A DNA stretch of 64,000 bases from Hyphomicrobiaceae bacterium (lineage in GTDB: Bacteria > Pseudomonadota > Alphaproteobacteria > Rhizobiales > Hyphomicrobiaceae), in assembly GCA_023384095.1 (NCBI GenBank), contig JAHDXT010000006.1, forward strand, positions 1 to 64,000, given 5' to 3'. Shown piece after piece: positions 18,186 through 29,700 of this stretch. The position numbers were made by a program, and so were the translations under genes. Each line of letters opens with the position of its first letter. The first letter of the stretch is position 1. The notes beneath the pieces are model-generated. The model was not told where the DNA came from, made no database searches, and was given only the letters and a program-made list of their open reading frames with translations.

Positions 18186-20303
18186 GTGGGCGAGATGATG
18201 CGAGCACAGACGATAACGACCCGCTGGTTGATGCTCGCAGCCACGCTCCTCCTGCTCGTCCCGTTATCGGTCTACGGGGCGGTGCGACTGGCGATGGCGG
18301 CGATGGGGCCGCCGCCGCTCGCGGCTGCCGCGCAGGTGTCGGTGACGGTGGTCGATCGCGACGGCGACCTGCTCAGGGCGTTCACGACCGCGCAGGGCCG
18401 GTGGCGGCTGCCCGTCGAGCCGGCCGACGTCGATCAGCGCTACCTCGCCATGCTGATTGCCTTCGAGGATCGCCGGTTCCGCTCCCATGGCGGCATCGAT
18501 CCGCTGGCGGTGGCGCGCGCCGGCTATCAGCTCGTCCGGCACGGGCGTATCATCTCCGGGGCCTCGACGCTCACCATGCAGGTCGCGCGCCTCCTCGAAG
18601 GCGAGCACGACCGGACGCTGGCGGGCAAATGGCGGCAGGCGGTGCGTGCCCTGCAACTTGAAGAGCGGCTGCAGAAGAACGAGATCCTCGGCCTGTACCT
18701 GCGGCTGGCGCCGTTCGGCGGCAATCTCGAGGGTGCTCGCGCCGCGTCGCTCGCCTATTTCGGCAAGGAGCCGCGCCGGCTGTCCATCGGCGAGTCGGCG
18801 CTGCTGGTGGCCCTGCCGCAGTCGCCGGAGCTTCGCCGCCCGGACCGCTTCCCCGAGGCGGCCCGACGCGCGCGCGACCGCGTGCTCGCCAGGGCGACGG
18901 CAGCGGGCGTCATCACCTCTGCCGAGGCCGAGCGTGGCCGCGGCGAGGCGGTGCCGCACGTCAGGCGCGAGTTCCCGAAGCTCGCGCCCCATCTCTCCGA
19001 GTCGGAAGTCCTGCTGCGCCCGCTGCAATCGGTGCATCGGCTGACGCTCTCCCGGGAGCTCCAGGGCCAGCTCGAGACGCTGGCGCGCGAGCATGCGCGT
19101 GCCCTCGGCCGGCAGCTCTCGGCGTCCGTGCTCGTCGTGGACAACGGGAGCGGCGAGGTTCTGGCCCACGTCGGTTCGTCGGATTACCTCGACGAGGCGC
19201 GCCTCGGCGCAATCGACATGGTCGGCGCGACCCGCTCGCCGGGCTCGACCTTGAAGCCGGTCATCTATGGCCTGGCGTTCGAGGCGGGCCTCGCCCATCC
19301 GGAGACGCTGATCGAGGACCGGCCGGCCCGCTTCGGGCTTTATGCGCCGAGGAACTTCGACGAGGAGTTCCGCGGCTCGGTGACCATCCGCGAGGCGCTC
19401 GCGCATTCGCTCAATATCCCTGCCGTCAAGGCTCTGAACGCAGTCGGACCGGCCCGGCTCGTCTCGCGCTTCCGCCGCGCCGGTGTGTCGCCCGCCCTGC
19501 CCGGGGACGAGGAGCCGACGCTTGCGATCGCGCTCGGCGGCATCGGCCTCAGCCTGCGGGACCTGGCGGGCCTTTATGCCGCTCTGGCCCGCGGCGGCGA
19601 GGCCATCGAGCCGTGGCACCGCCGCGGGACAGACGAACGCGCGGCCGCCTTACGGAGTGGGCCGCCGAAGCGGCTGCTGTCCCCGGCGGCGGCCTGGTAC
19701 GTCGGCGACATCCTGAAGGACGCCCCGCCGCCGGCCGGCGCCGCGGGCGGGCGCTTCGCCTACAAGACGGGCACCTCCTACGGCTACCGGGACGCCTGGG
19801 CGATCGGCTATGACGGGCGCCACACCGTTGCGGTCTGGGTCGGCCGGGCCGATGGCGCGTCGACCCCGGCGCTGACCGGCCGCGTGGCCGCAGCCCCGCT
19901 GCTGTTCGACGCCTTCCGGCGCCTCGGGCCGGAGCGCGCATCGCTTCGACAGGCGCCAGCCGGCGTGCTGCGGGTCTCCGGAGCCCAGCTTCCGCCGCCT
20001 CTGAAGCGCTTCGCGGAGCCGGGCGAGGACAGGCTCGCCCCTGGTCCCTACCTCGACCCGCCGGTGCTGATCGCGTTTCCTCCCGACCGCTCCGAGCTCG
20101 AGCTCGAAGCAGGCGACGACCTGCTGCTGCTCAAGGCCGACGGCGGCGTGCTGCCGCTGACCTGGATGGTGGACGGCATGCCCATCGCGTCGGCGCCGCA
20201 CCGGCGCGAGGCGGCCTGGCAGCCGGAGGGTCGCGGCTTCGTGAAGCTGACGGTCACCGACGCCAATGGCCGTGTCGACCGGGTCACTGTCCGCCTGCGC
20301 TGA
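18186..20303 (+). CDS. pbpC: Penicillin-binding protein 1C (first copy)
   Basis: Bifunctional peptidoglycan glycosyltransferase/transpeptidase of 705 residues, anchored by one N-terminal helix (about 15-40) with the rest periplasmic. In the GT51 domain the catalytic Glu is E94 in AFEDRRFRSHGG, followed by SGASTLTMQVARLL and LAPFGGNLEG. In the transpeptidase domain the serine is S354 with K357 (SPGSTLKP), SLN is at 408-410, and KTGTS starts at 527. The last 90 residues form the BiPBP-type beta domain. All catalytic motifs are intact. It starts 5 bases after the macroglobulin stop; GAGGGA is 8 bases before the GTG at 18186, while ATGs at 18195/18198 are alternatives. Confidence 0.94.
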   Translation: MGEMMRAQTITTRWLMLAATLLLLVPLSVYGAVRLAMAAMGPPPLAAAAQVSVTVVDRDGDLLRAFTTAQGRWRLPVEPADVDQRYLAMLIAFEDRRFRSHGGIDPLAVARAGYQLVRHGRIISGASTLTMQVARLLEGEHDRTLAGKWRQAVRALQLEERLQKNEILGLYLRLAPFGGNLEGARAASLAYFGKEPRRLSIGESALLVALPQSPELRRPDRFPEAARRARDRVLARATAAGVITSAEAERGRGEAVPHVRREFPKLAPHLSESEVLLRPLQSVHRLTLSRELQGQLETLAREHARALGRQLSASVLVVDNGSGEVLAHVGSSDYLDEARLGAIDMVGATRSPGSTLKPVIYGLAFEAGLAHPETLIEDRPARFGLYAPRNFDEEFRGSVTIREALAHSLNIPAVKALNAVGPARLVSRFRRAGVSPALPGDEEPTLAIALGGIGLSLRDLAGLYAALARGGEAIEPWHRRGTDERAAALRSGPPKRLLSPAAAWYVGDILKDAPPPAGAAGGRFAYKTGTSYGYRDAWAIGYDGRHTVAVWVGRADGASTPALTGRVAAAPLLFDAFRRLGPERASLRQAPAGVLRVSGAQLPPPLKRFAEPGEDRLAPGPYLDPPVLIAFPPDRSELELEAGDDLLLLKADGGVLPLTWMVDGMPIASAPHRREAAWQPEGRGFVKLTVTDANGRVDRVTVRLR

Positions 20304-20429
20304 AAGGCCCTGATTGGGGTCGATCCAGCGCCCCCGCAGCCCTGCAATGCAAAAACGACCGGCAGCCGTCTGGCCAACGCACGCGCTTGCTCGTAGGCTG
20401 CCGGCTGGGGGGTTCGAGAGGCATCGCGC

Positions 20430-21500
20430 ATGAATTCAGCGCACCTCACCCGCTTGTGTGCCGTGCTGCTCGGCCTGGCAATGCTCGCAGGATGCGAGGA
20501 GCAGGGCAGCAGGCTGCCGGCGGTCGGGGCCAGCATCCATCAGACGTCCGTCTCGGGCATTTCAGCCGGCGCCTACATGGCGGGCCAGTTCCAGCTCGCG
20601 CACGGTCGCGACGTGGTGGGCGCCGGCATCATCGCGGGCGGGCCTTGGGGATGCGCCGAAAGCCTCTATGCCGACCTGATGCCCGGTCCGGGTACGGCCT
20701 TCCTCAATCTGTCGCGGGCGATGAACGGCTGCATGCTCAATGCCCTGCAATCCTGGGGAATCCCCGATCCGCAGCGGCTCGCAAACCGCGCCGGCCAACT
20801 CGCTGCACAGGGCAGGATCGATCCCGTCGCTGCGGTCCGGGCAGACCGCATCTACCTGTTCACCGGCCAGGAGGACCACACCGTCGTGCCCGCCATCGTC
20901 GCCGCCGCGCGGGAGTTCTATATCGCGCTCGGCGTCAAGGAGGATCGGATCGTCCTCGTCGACCACCTGCCGGCAGGGCACGCGTTCGTCACCGAGGACA
21001 AGGGTCATTCCTGCGACAACACGGCCGCCCCCTACATCGTCGACTGCAACTACGACATGGCCGAAGCCGTGCTCCGCCAGATCTACGGGGATCTCAACCC
21101 GAAGCGGGCTGAAACGGCCGGGCAGGTGATCACGTTCGCTCAGAGCGAGTTCCTGGAGGGGCTGCGCGACCATGGCATGGCCGATACCGGCGCCGTCTAC
21201 GTCCCGCCGGAGTGCACCACGGCGGCCGGATGCCGCGTGCACATTGCATTCCACGGCTGCGGCCAGAACATGGGAGCCGTCGGCCAGGCTTTCATCGGCG
21301 ACGCCGGCCTGCTCGCCTGGGCCGGCGCCAACCTGCTGGTGGTGCTCTTCCCCCAGGTCAAGAGCACGCCATCCAACCCTCAGGCCTGCTGGGACTGGTG
21401 GGGCTATACCGGCCGCGCCTTCCTGACCAGGGACGCGCCACAGATCGTCGCGGTACGGCGCATGCTGCTCCGCCTGTCAAGCTCGCCGTCGACGATTTAG
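20430..21500 (+). CDS. Polyhydroxybutyrate depolymerase-like lipoprotein esterase
   Basis: 356 residues. A lipoprotein signal ends at LAMLAGC (Cys about 22). The alpha/beta-hydrolase nucleophile is S45 in VSGISAGAYM, the pattern seen in intracellular and periplasmic PHB depolymerases of Rhodospirillum-type bacteria. PWGCAE, VHIAFHGCGQ and CWDWWGYTGRAFL are further hallmarks of that family. Predicted to hydrolyse short-chain polyesters or esters at the membrane or cell surface; the exact substrate cannot be told. It lies between the first macroglobulin/PBP1C pair and the trypsin gene, convergent with the latter. Several Cys pairs probably form disulfides, in line with export. Confidence 0.85.
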   Translation: MNSAHLTRLCAVLLGLAMLAGCEEQGSRLPAVGASIHQTSVSGISAGAYMAGQFQLAHGRDVVGAGIIAGGPWGCAESLYADLMPGPGTAFLNLSRAMNGCMLNALQSWGIPDPQRLANRAGQLAAQGRIDPVAAVRADRIYLFTGQEDHTVVPAIVAAAREFYIALGVKEDRIVLVDHLPAGHAFVTEDKGHSCDNTAAPYIVDCNYDMAEAVLRQIYGDLNPKRAETAGQVITFAQSEFLEGLRDHGMADTGAVYVPPECTTAAGCRVHIAFHGCGQNMGAVGQAFIGDAGLLAWAGANLLVVLFPQVKSTPSNPQACWDWWGYTGRAFLTRDAPQIVAVRRMLLRLSSSPSTI

Positions 21501-21567
21501 GTGCTCGGTCCAGGAATGATGAGAAAACCACTTGCGCTGATTCCACCTCTCTTCCGAGGCTGACCAG

Positions 21568-22572
21568 CTAGTCGCGCACGTGCTGGGCGATCCATGCGGC
21601 ATAGGTGGAGAGCCGCGTGTAGACACCGAAGAACCGCTTGCGCGCGCAGCCGTGACCGTAGCTGACGATACCGACCTGATACGGGCATCCCGCCTCGTCG
21701 AAGGCGACCAACGGCCCTCCGCTGTCGCCCTGGCAGGAGTCCTTCTCGCCGCGGTCGTAGCCTGCGCACAAGAAGCCTTCGCCGGAGATGTGGGGCCCAT
21801 AGGCACTCGCACACTGCGCCGGTGTCACCGCCGGAACCACGACCTCCATGAGCCGGTCCGAACCCGCCGCATAGGACCTCAGCCCCCCGCCGGGCAAAGG
21901 CGGGCGCAGAGGCTTCATGCCCTCCCATTGCGCGCCGAAACCTGCGACCATCAAAAATGCCCCTTTGTCGGGGTCCATGTCCGGAGTCGTGGCTATCGTC
22001 GCAGGGTTCTCGCGACGTGGTTCGGCGAGGCGGAGCAGGGCGATGTCGAATCCGTCTGCGGCCCTGCCCGAGTATCTCTCATGGACCTTGATCTGTGCTA
22101 CGGAAGCGACGCTCTCCGCCGATACCGCGTCGAGGTTTTCCGGGTTGATGACGACCTCGAGCACTCCGGCGCCTTGGAGTCCAACCTGACGAAAAGCGTC
22201 GAAGTCGTCGAGCCAGCCCACGAACTGCCCTCGGGCATTCCGTTCGAAGCTCTCGTAAACGCAGTGGGCGGCGGTCAGCACCCAGCTCGGGCTGATCAGC
22301 GTGCCTCCGCACAGATAGCCGGATTCGCCCTTTCCGTTGGACAGGCGCAGCGCCACGAACCCCGGCCAATGCAGCGCGCTCGCGCTGCATCCGTTCACGA
22401 TGCGCTCTCGCTCGACGTTCGTGCACTTCTCCTGCGGGCGCTCAGAAACCGGGCGAGGAAGCGGACAGGATCCGGTTTCGGCCCGACCGGGAGCCGGGGC
22501 TGCCGCAAGCACCGCCACCATCGCCGCGCCCAGGAGGACCGCAAACCGGGATACTGAGTTGGCTTCCCTCAT
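21568..22572 (-). CDS. Secreted trypsin-like serine protease (family S1)
   Basis: 334 residues with a Sec signal peptide (cleavage after about residue 31). The chymotrypsin fold is complete: activation-type segment RIVNG at 57-61, H103 in TAAHC, D176 in DIALL, S284 in GDSGGP. The S1-pocket residue six before the serine is Asp (D278), so it should cut after Arg or Lys like trypsin. Ten or so Cys residues fit disulfides. S1 trypsins are uncommon in alphaproteobacteria. The RIVNG segment after a Cys-bearing propeptide suggests zymogen activation. It is divergent from the caspase gene (167-base shared gap) and convergent with the depolymerase gene. Confidence 0.93.
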   Translation of the reverse strand: MREANSVSRFAVLLGAAMVAVLAAAPAPGRAETGSCPLPRPVSERPQEKCTNVERERIVNGCSASALHWPGFVALRLSNGKGESGYLCGGTLISPSWVLTAAHCVYESFERNARGQFVGWLDDFDAFRQVGLQGAGVLEVVINPENLDAVSAESVASVAQIKVHERYSGRAADGFDIALLRLAEPRRENPATIATTPDMDPDKGAFLMVAGFGAQWEGMKPLRPPLPGGGLRSYAAGSDRLMEVVVPAVTPAQCASAYGPHISGEGFLCAGYDRGEKDSCQGDSGGPLVAFDEAGCPYQVGIVSYGHGCARKRFFGVYTRLSTYAAWIAQHVRD

Positions 22573-22739
22573 ATGCAGCGGGCGCCGCTGCGCCTCCCCG
22601 TGAGCTCCATACGCGCTGGAAGTACTACTAGCTTCCGAACTGTGGTCAAGAGGGGTTGACTGATCAATTGGCTCATGGCTCTCTTGGACGCGAAGGGAAG
22701 TGTGCGGTGCCTCCTCGACACCCGCTGGGGAAGGGTGTG

Positions 22740-23771
22740 ATGCGTAGCGGTATTTCTTTTCTATTTTTTCTAATTCAGTTTTTCGGGCTCGCCAGCGCGG
22801 TCGCTGCTGAAGGCAGGGTCGCTCTGGTCATTGCGAACTCCACTTACAGCGGCGCGATCGGCGGAAATCTTCCAAACACGACGGCCGGAGGGACGATCGT
22901 CGCGGATGCCCTCCGCAATGTTCAGTTCGAGCTGGCTCCACCGCTGAAGAATTTGGATCGCGCGCAGCTCGAGGCAGAGATAAGGAAGCTGGGACAGCGA
23001 GCCAAGTCGGCGGGCCAGAAAAGCATCTCATTCCTGTATTTCGCTGGACACGGATTGTCCGACGCGACTGGCCGGAACTACGTCCTGCCTGTGGACATGT
23101 CCTACAGCGATCTCGCAATGCTCCCGACGCGGGCGCTGCCGGTCGACTGGATCATCGACACGCTGCACGAGATTGCGCCCGAGAGCGAGCACATCGTCGT
23201 GCTCGATGCCTGCCGGACCGAGTTGACCTCCAGCGTCCCGGGCCATTCGGCAGGCTATGCCGTCACCCGCAGCGATGAGCTGGCGCCCGGCTTTCTCCTC
23301 GCCTTTTCGGCGGACGTCGGGCAGGCCGCGCCCGACTCGACGGTTTACGCGACGCACCTTGCGGCGGCCATCGTCAGGGCGAACTTGCCGCTGCCGGCCG
23401 CCCTCGAGATGGTCAAGACAGACGTCGCGCGCGCCTCTGGCGGCCCTGGCACCGGCAGGCGCTCGCCCTGGCACATGGACCGGCTGCGGAATGCCATCAA
23501 GCTCGGCTATGAAGTGGCCAACGACTCTTCTGTGCCGCTGGAGCCGACCAGGCATTCTAGGATCATGTTTCTCGACAGCACACCCGCCTACAAGAATTCA
23601 GATGCATCGAGTGGCATCGTAGAGATCCGCGCCCGCGGATCAGTCGTCAGAGCCGACCGTCCCGATCAGATCTTCATCGCCAAAAACGAAGGCGAAATCC
23701 GCTGGGTTACCTATCAATCCACCTGGGGCCGCGTTTACGTGCCGGTGCGGGACAACGTGCGCCTGTTCTAA
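22740..23771 (+). CDS. Exported caspase-like protease (family C14)
   Basis: 343 residues. The start is the ATG at 22740 with GGGGAAGGG just upstream; the frame opens at 22656 but only this ATG gives a signal peptide (ISFLFFLIQFFGLASAVAA). The caspase p20-like fold follows at once: RVALVIANSTY at the first strand, catalytic H104 in YFAGHG, catalytic C158 in DACRTE. Residues 270-343 form an SH3-like or beta tail of unknown role. Caspase-like proteins with signal peptides are found in several Hyphomicrobiales. It is the first gene of the second macroglobulin operon, 19 bases before the next start. Confidence 0.92.
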   Translation: MRSGISFLFFLIQFFGLASAVAAEGRVALVIANSTYSGAIGGNLPNTTAGGTIVADALRNVQFELAPPLKNLDRAQLEAEIRKLGQRAKSAGQKSISFLYFAGHGLSDATGRNYVLPVDMSYSDLAMLPTRALPVDWIIDTLHEIAPESEHIVVLDACRTELTSSVPGHSAGYAVTRSDELAPGFLLAFSADVGQAAPDSTVYATHLAAAIVRANLPLPAALEMVKTDVARASGGPGTGRRSPWHMDRLRNAIKLGYEVANDSSVPLEPTRHSRIMFLDSTPAYKNSDASSGIVEIRARGSVVRADRPDQIFIAKNEGEIRWVTYQSTWGRVYVPVRDNVRLF

Positions 23772-23790
23772 AAGTGATTTGAGGCGTTGC

Positions 23791-26700
23791 ATGTGTAAAC
23801 GTCTAATTATTGGTCTAAATTTCGTTTTTGCATTCGCTTTCGTGTTGGCTCTGGCCGGCTCGGCCTCTGCCAAAATCACGGTCAAGCATCTCGAGGAGGC
23901 GGCGAGGGCCTACGAGCAAAGCCTGAGCCAGCGCTCCGCGGCCTCTCCGGCGGACATCGTCGAACGGCATCAGCGCGTCCGCGCTGCGGAAGCCGCCGAG
24001 CGCTGGACCGAGGCCATCGACCATCTCGAGCTGTTGGCGGGAGCGCAGCCGCAAAGCCTCGAGTCCTGGCAGCGCCTCGCCAAAACGCTGTCCATCCACC
24101 GGCCCGCCGAGGACAGGGCGCTCGCCGCCGGCTATCTCGCCTATCTGAAGGCCGGAACGGCAGGAGAGGAGATCGAGGCGCTCCTGACCACCGGTCTCGT
24201 GCTGCGTTCCAAGCTGCAGTGGTTGGCCGACGAGTCGCAGAGGATCGGACGCGACGTCGAAAGCCTCGAGCTGATGAGTGTTGATCAGTCCACGAAGCGC
24301 AGCGAAGCCGATTACGCGCCAGACGTGACCTTCCCTGCGACTCCGGGAGCAGCCTCACCCCGCAGTGCGCTCACGGCCCTGGACCAGGAGGCCGGCAAAG
24401 CGAGGACCCGCAGGCTCGTTGCCGAGCAGAAAGCGGTCGACACCCGCTATGCCACGCTTACCGGCATTGCGCATGAGGTCTACTCGGAGCTGTTCGCGCG
24501 ACTGCAGCGCGAGATCTCGAATCAAGAAGCACCCTGGAAGGAACTGCGGGACCATGGCGACGCCAACGCCGTCGTCGGCCCCTTCTGGAAGAGCGACAAG
24601 AAGGCGGCTGCCGCGTGCTTCGATCTGAGCTCCGCGTTGAAGCCGCCGCCGTTCTCCTACCGAAGCTCGGTGTCCGTGCAGCGTCACGGGGACAGCGATC
24701 TCTCCGCGCTGAGCCCGGTCGAGGTCGACGTGACGGTGGAGGCCAACCGGCTGTGCATCCACGGCCTCACGCACGGGCAATTCTACGCCTTCGAGATCAA
24801 GAAGGGGCTGCCTTTCGGCACTGGCTCCAAGCTCGACCTCGGCAAATCGCTCGTGCGGCAGCGAGCACCGCACCTGCCGGCCACGGCCTACTTCCGCAAT
24901 GCCGCCTACGTCGTACCGAACAGCGGCCACAAGTCCCTGCCGCTCCACACCGTCAACGTTCGCCGCCTCGGTCTCGAGCTGGTCAAGATCAGCGACCGCA
25001 ACATCTACCGGCAGGTCGCATTGCGCCAGATCGGGTCGAACATCGAACCGCGGGACCTGGAGCAGCTCTACTCGAATTTCAGCGAGCCCATCTGGCGGGG
25101 CGAGCTGGCGATCAGCGACCGCATCGACAACGAGCAGAGGACGACACACCTGCCGATCGGCAAGTTGCTCGAGGAGCGGCGGAGATGGATCCGCTCGGGT
25201 GGCGCGAGGGAAGGACGCCAGGCGGGCCGGGCCGACGGGTTCTTCAGCTCCGGGACCTTCTACCAGGATCCGGCATCATATCAGTCGCCTGCAACCAGAC
25301 TGTGGGAGCCTGGAGTCTATGCTTTGGTGGCAAAGCTGCCCGAGCTCGAGAGCAGCGTGGAGGGGCCCGGGCAATATCCGGTCCAATGGTTCATCTTCAC
25401 CGACATCGGGCTCACCTATCTTGCGAGCCCGGCGGAGCTCCACGTCGTCGCCCGCTCGCTGAGCACCGGCGAGATGAAGCCCGGTGTCAAAATCCAACTG
25501 CTCGCCCGCAACAACCGGGTGCTGGCGGAGGCGCTGACCAACGCCCAGGGGGTGGCCACGTTCGATGCCCGGCTCGCACAGGGCAGCCACGGCAACCGGC
25601 TTGCCGCGATTCTGGCGCACGGCAGCCAATCCGAGAACGTGAGCGACTTCTCCTACGTCGACCTCATCCGCGACGCGCTCGATCTGAGCCGGGTCGGGGT
25701 TGCCGGGCGCGAGCCTCCGGGCGCTCTCGATGCGTTCGTCTATACGGACCGCGGCGCTTACCGGCCCGATCCCGACTACCCTGTCCGTGCCACCGTGATC
25801 GTGCGTGCGGCCGACGGTCCGGATCTCTACTCGCCGGTCCGGCTCCAGCTTCGCTCCGCTCAAGGCGGCGTCCTCGGAACGCCTGTCGAGATCAGTCCGC
25901 AGACGCTCAAAGAGCAGTTCGGCGGGGCATCGGCTGCACTCGGCATCCCCAAGACGGCGCCGCTCGGCACCGCCTACGTCGAGGTGCTGACCGATAGCAG
26001 CAGCCAGCCCATCGCTCGTGCGACAATCCAGATCGCCCACATCAGACCCGATCGCGCGCGGCTCGGCTTTGCGCCCGAGGCCCAGTGGCGGGCCGACCTG
26101 TCGACCGACGGCACGCTGACGATCGCAGGCAGCGCAAACGCCCAGTATCTCCATGGTCGCAGGCCCGCGCCGGGGGAAGCTCCGGAGGCGCCTGTCGCTG
26201 GCGCCACTGGCGATGTCGAGATCTCGGTGGAGGCTGCAGACGAAATTCGGGGGCTGGGCGCAGGCTGCTACCGCGACTTCCAGTTCGGCGCCGCCGAGGA
26301 CGCGTTCCGGCCGCACCTGACGCGCATTGCGGTCGGCCCGTCGGGTCAGGACGGGAAGATCGACATCTCAGGGCTGGTCAGCGGGCTGCCACCGATCTCG
26401 CGACCGCTGATCGCCCGCCTGACGCTCAGTCTCCACGATGAGGCGGGCGCACTGGCGGCGCAGAAAATCGAGCTGCCCGTGCTCACGAAGCGAGCCCTGG
26501 TCGGCCTGCGTCATGCCGGTCTGACGCCGGTGTCCGCCGATCGCCACGACGCCTCCGTGGAGCTGGCTGCCATCGATTCGGACCAGAGCCCGCGCGCCGG
26601 CGCCAGATTGCACTGGCGCCTCAAGCGCGAGCGCACGGAGTTCATCTGGCAGTATGTGGATGACAGTTGGTCCTATCGTCCCGACTTCGGCTACGAGGAG

Positions 26701-29700
26701 ATCGACTCCGGCGAGGTTCTGACCCAGCTCGTGCAAGCCGTGGCGTGCACAAGAGGCACCGCCCGCGTCGATCTACGCAACCTGAGGCCGGGCACCTACG
26801 TCTTCGAGGGCAGCGACGAGGAGGATAACCGCAGCTCGGTCCGGTTCACGATCGGCGTGACCAATCCCGAGGCGAAGCGCCCTGAACCGAACCTCGTCAA
26901 GGTGATCGCGATCGACAGGCGCGCGCACGCCAACGCTCCCACGGATGAGGTCGCCGACTTTTCCGTCGGCACTCGAGCCGAATTCGATATCGAAACGCCG
27001 TTCGATGGCCCGGTCCTCGCCGCGGTCGTGGACGGCAACCGGATCAGGCACTGGATCCACGCCGCAGCCGTGAACCGGAGCGCGCGACTGACCGTCGAGC
27101 AGGTGCCGGAAGCGTGGGCAGGCCAGGGTCTTCATCTGCTGGTCAGCGTATTTCGGGGAGAAGCCGACGATACGGAATCTAGAGGCCCCGCCCGAGCGAT
27201 CGGTGCATTATACTTCACGGTGAACCGGGAGCGCAGCCACCTGCGGGTCGGTCTGCACGACACCCCCTTCCAGATCGCGCCCTCGTCCAGATTGCCGGTT
27301 CAGCTCACGGCAGAGGATGCAAGCGGCAGGTTCTCCGGCAAGGCGATGGTGGCCCTCTACGCCGTGGACGAGGGCCTGATCAATCTCACCGGCCATGCCG
27401 TGCCGCAGCCCTTCCAGCATTTTCACGGTCCCCGGCGACTCTCCTTCGAGATCCACGATTCCTACAGCCGTCTCCTCCTGCGCCGCGAGGGCGGGGATGC
27501 CGGGCGCTCCGTGATCGAACGGCTCATCTTCAACAACTATCTCTCGGACGAGATCGTCGCTCTCGCCGACGTCAGACAGGTGACCTTCGTCGGCGGCGTC
27601 GCCTCCCTCGAGCTGCCCGGAGATCGCTTCAGCGCCTTCTCCGGCACCGTACGGCTGGCGGCCGTCGTGTGGACCGACGAGAAGATCGGTGCGGCGCACA
27701 AGAACGTGCTCGTGCGCGACGCGCTGGTCGTGAGCCTGGGACTGCCACGCTTCCTCGCGCCGTCGGACCGGCCCATTCTTCCGCTCACTCTCGAGAACAT
27801 CGAGGCGCTCGAGGACGTCTATGAGGTCAGCGTCGAGGGCCTTGGAATCGCGCGCGTGACCCTGCCGGGCCAGTCGGGGCCGATCGACATCCGGGACAAC
27901 TTCAAGGTGAGGCTTGCGTCCGGCGAGCGCAAAGTCGTGCTGCTGCACGGCGCCGTCGGCGAGGCCGCGACGGAGCGGCCGCTGCCCATCGTCGCCGAGG
28001 TCAGGGCGGCCGATGGCGGCCGCAACCCGCTCGTGGTCAAGCGGCAGTGGTCGATCAAGGTGCGCCATCCGTTCGTGCCTGTCGTCTCCCAGCTCCGGCA
28101 GGAAAGCCTACCGCCGAGCGCCACCCTTCGGCTGCTGCCTTCTGAGACGGACCTCTCGCGCCTCAAATGGCCCAGCGTGCAGGCGCGATTCTCGACGACT
28201 CCCTTCCCGGTCCCCGCCGGCCTGCCCGTTGGCGAGCTGACGAACCAGGCGAACCAGCTCGATCGCCTGGCTTGGAGCGCATTCCTGCTGCTGCAGCAGA
28301 GCAGAGGAGAACCTGGGGCGGCGCTCGGAAGCGTTCTCGAAAACCTGATCGCCCTCCAGCACCGCTCCGGCGGCTTCCTCCCCTACAAGCTCGACCAGAC
28401 CCTGACGGGGCGCGAGTCGGTGCGGAGGATCAAGGTCGAGGAGGGAACCGCGAGCGATTACGGCTACGATCCCGACCTGTGGCGAACCGCCCTCGCAGTC
28501 GATGTCCTGCGACTGGCGTCGAAAGACACGCACCGCTATCACCGCAATCTCAGGGCAGCCGTCGACTTCCTGAAGCGGCAAGCGAGCCGTGAGCTCGGCC
28601 GCTCGGCCGATTTCGGCGGCCGGGAAAGCACCGTACCCGTCGCCGTCCTGGATCCAAGCCTGCCAGTGCGCAGCGATGGCGAGATTCTCGAAGAGGCAGC
28701 CAACGCGGAGGCGGCCGGCAAAGATGGCCAGCCGCCCAGGGCGCCCGGCAGCCTCGACGTCTCAGTCGCACTTGTCGGTGCCGAGTTGGCTGGCCGGCTC
28801 GGTCTTCGTGAACAGATTGGAGTTGTGGTCAGGCGTGCTTCCGGGACAGCCAGAACCGCGGGACTGAAGCGAGGCGACGTCATTTATGCCGTGGACGGTA
28901 GCGAAGTCTACGATCCCGCGACGCTCGACAGCCTGCTGGAGTCTGCTGGTGCCGGGACAGTCGTGACGCTGGACGTGCGTAACCAGGCAGGGCGATCCGA
29001 GCTGTCGGTCACTCTCGACGAAGCCAGCGAGGCATCCCGCTGCACGGAAGCGCTCGCCTATGCCGTCTACGTGCTGGTGCGGCTCGACGAGATCGAGCTG
29101 ATGGATCTTCTCCACTTCGTGGAGGCCTGCACGTCGGATCGCTCGATCAACTCCAATTCGAAGCTGGCGCGGCTGATCCTTGCCGCCGCGCTGACCGAGT
29201 TCGGCAAGCCGGAGCTGGCCCGGCCGCTGCTCCAGGACGTCCGCGACAGGCTTCGCAAGGGGATTGCCCTCGCACCGGGGCTCGACCGGCTGGCCTACCT
29301 CGGGCAACTGCTGACCTTCCTCGACCGCTTATCGAGCGAAGCTCCGGAGATCTCTATGGTGCTCCAAGAGATCGACAAGATCCGTGCGTCGGGCCAGCCC
29401 ATCTCGATCGCGGCCAACGGCTGGTTCGCCCGCGCCGCGCTCGAGCGCACGACGCAATCGATGGTGGATGTCGAGCTCAGTCCGGCCGAGTTCGAGCGAT
29501 ACATGGAGCCGGGCGATCACTATGTCGCCACGAGCTTCATCGACGAGGCCGACCTGCGGAGCAGTCCGGTTCAGGCCAGCAACAAGGGCAACGCGCCGGT
29601 GTCAGTGACACTTTTCGTGCGCGGTTTTCCGACAGAGGTCGCAGCAAAGTCACCGGACTTCGTCGTAAAGCGACGTTACTTCCGCCCCGACGGGAGCGAG

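Noticed and set aside
11914..18207. A 2097-residue open frame on the minus strand opposite macroglobulin copy 1
   Set aside because: Composition is Arg/Ala/His/Asp-rich with no family resemblance. It is the antisense shadow that high G+C coding DNA produces; the plus-strand gene has a signal peptide, thioester and full macroglobulin features.
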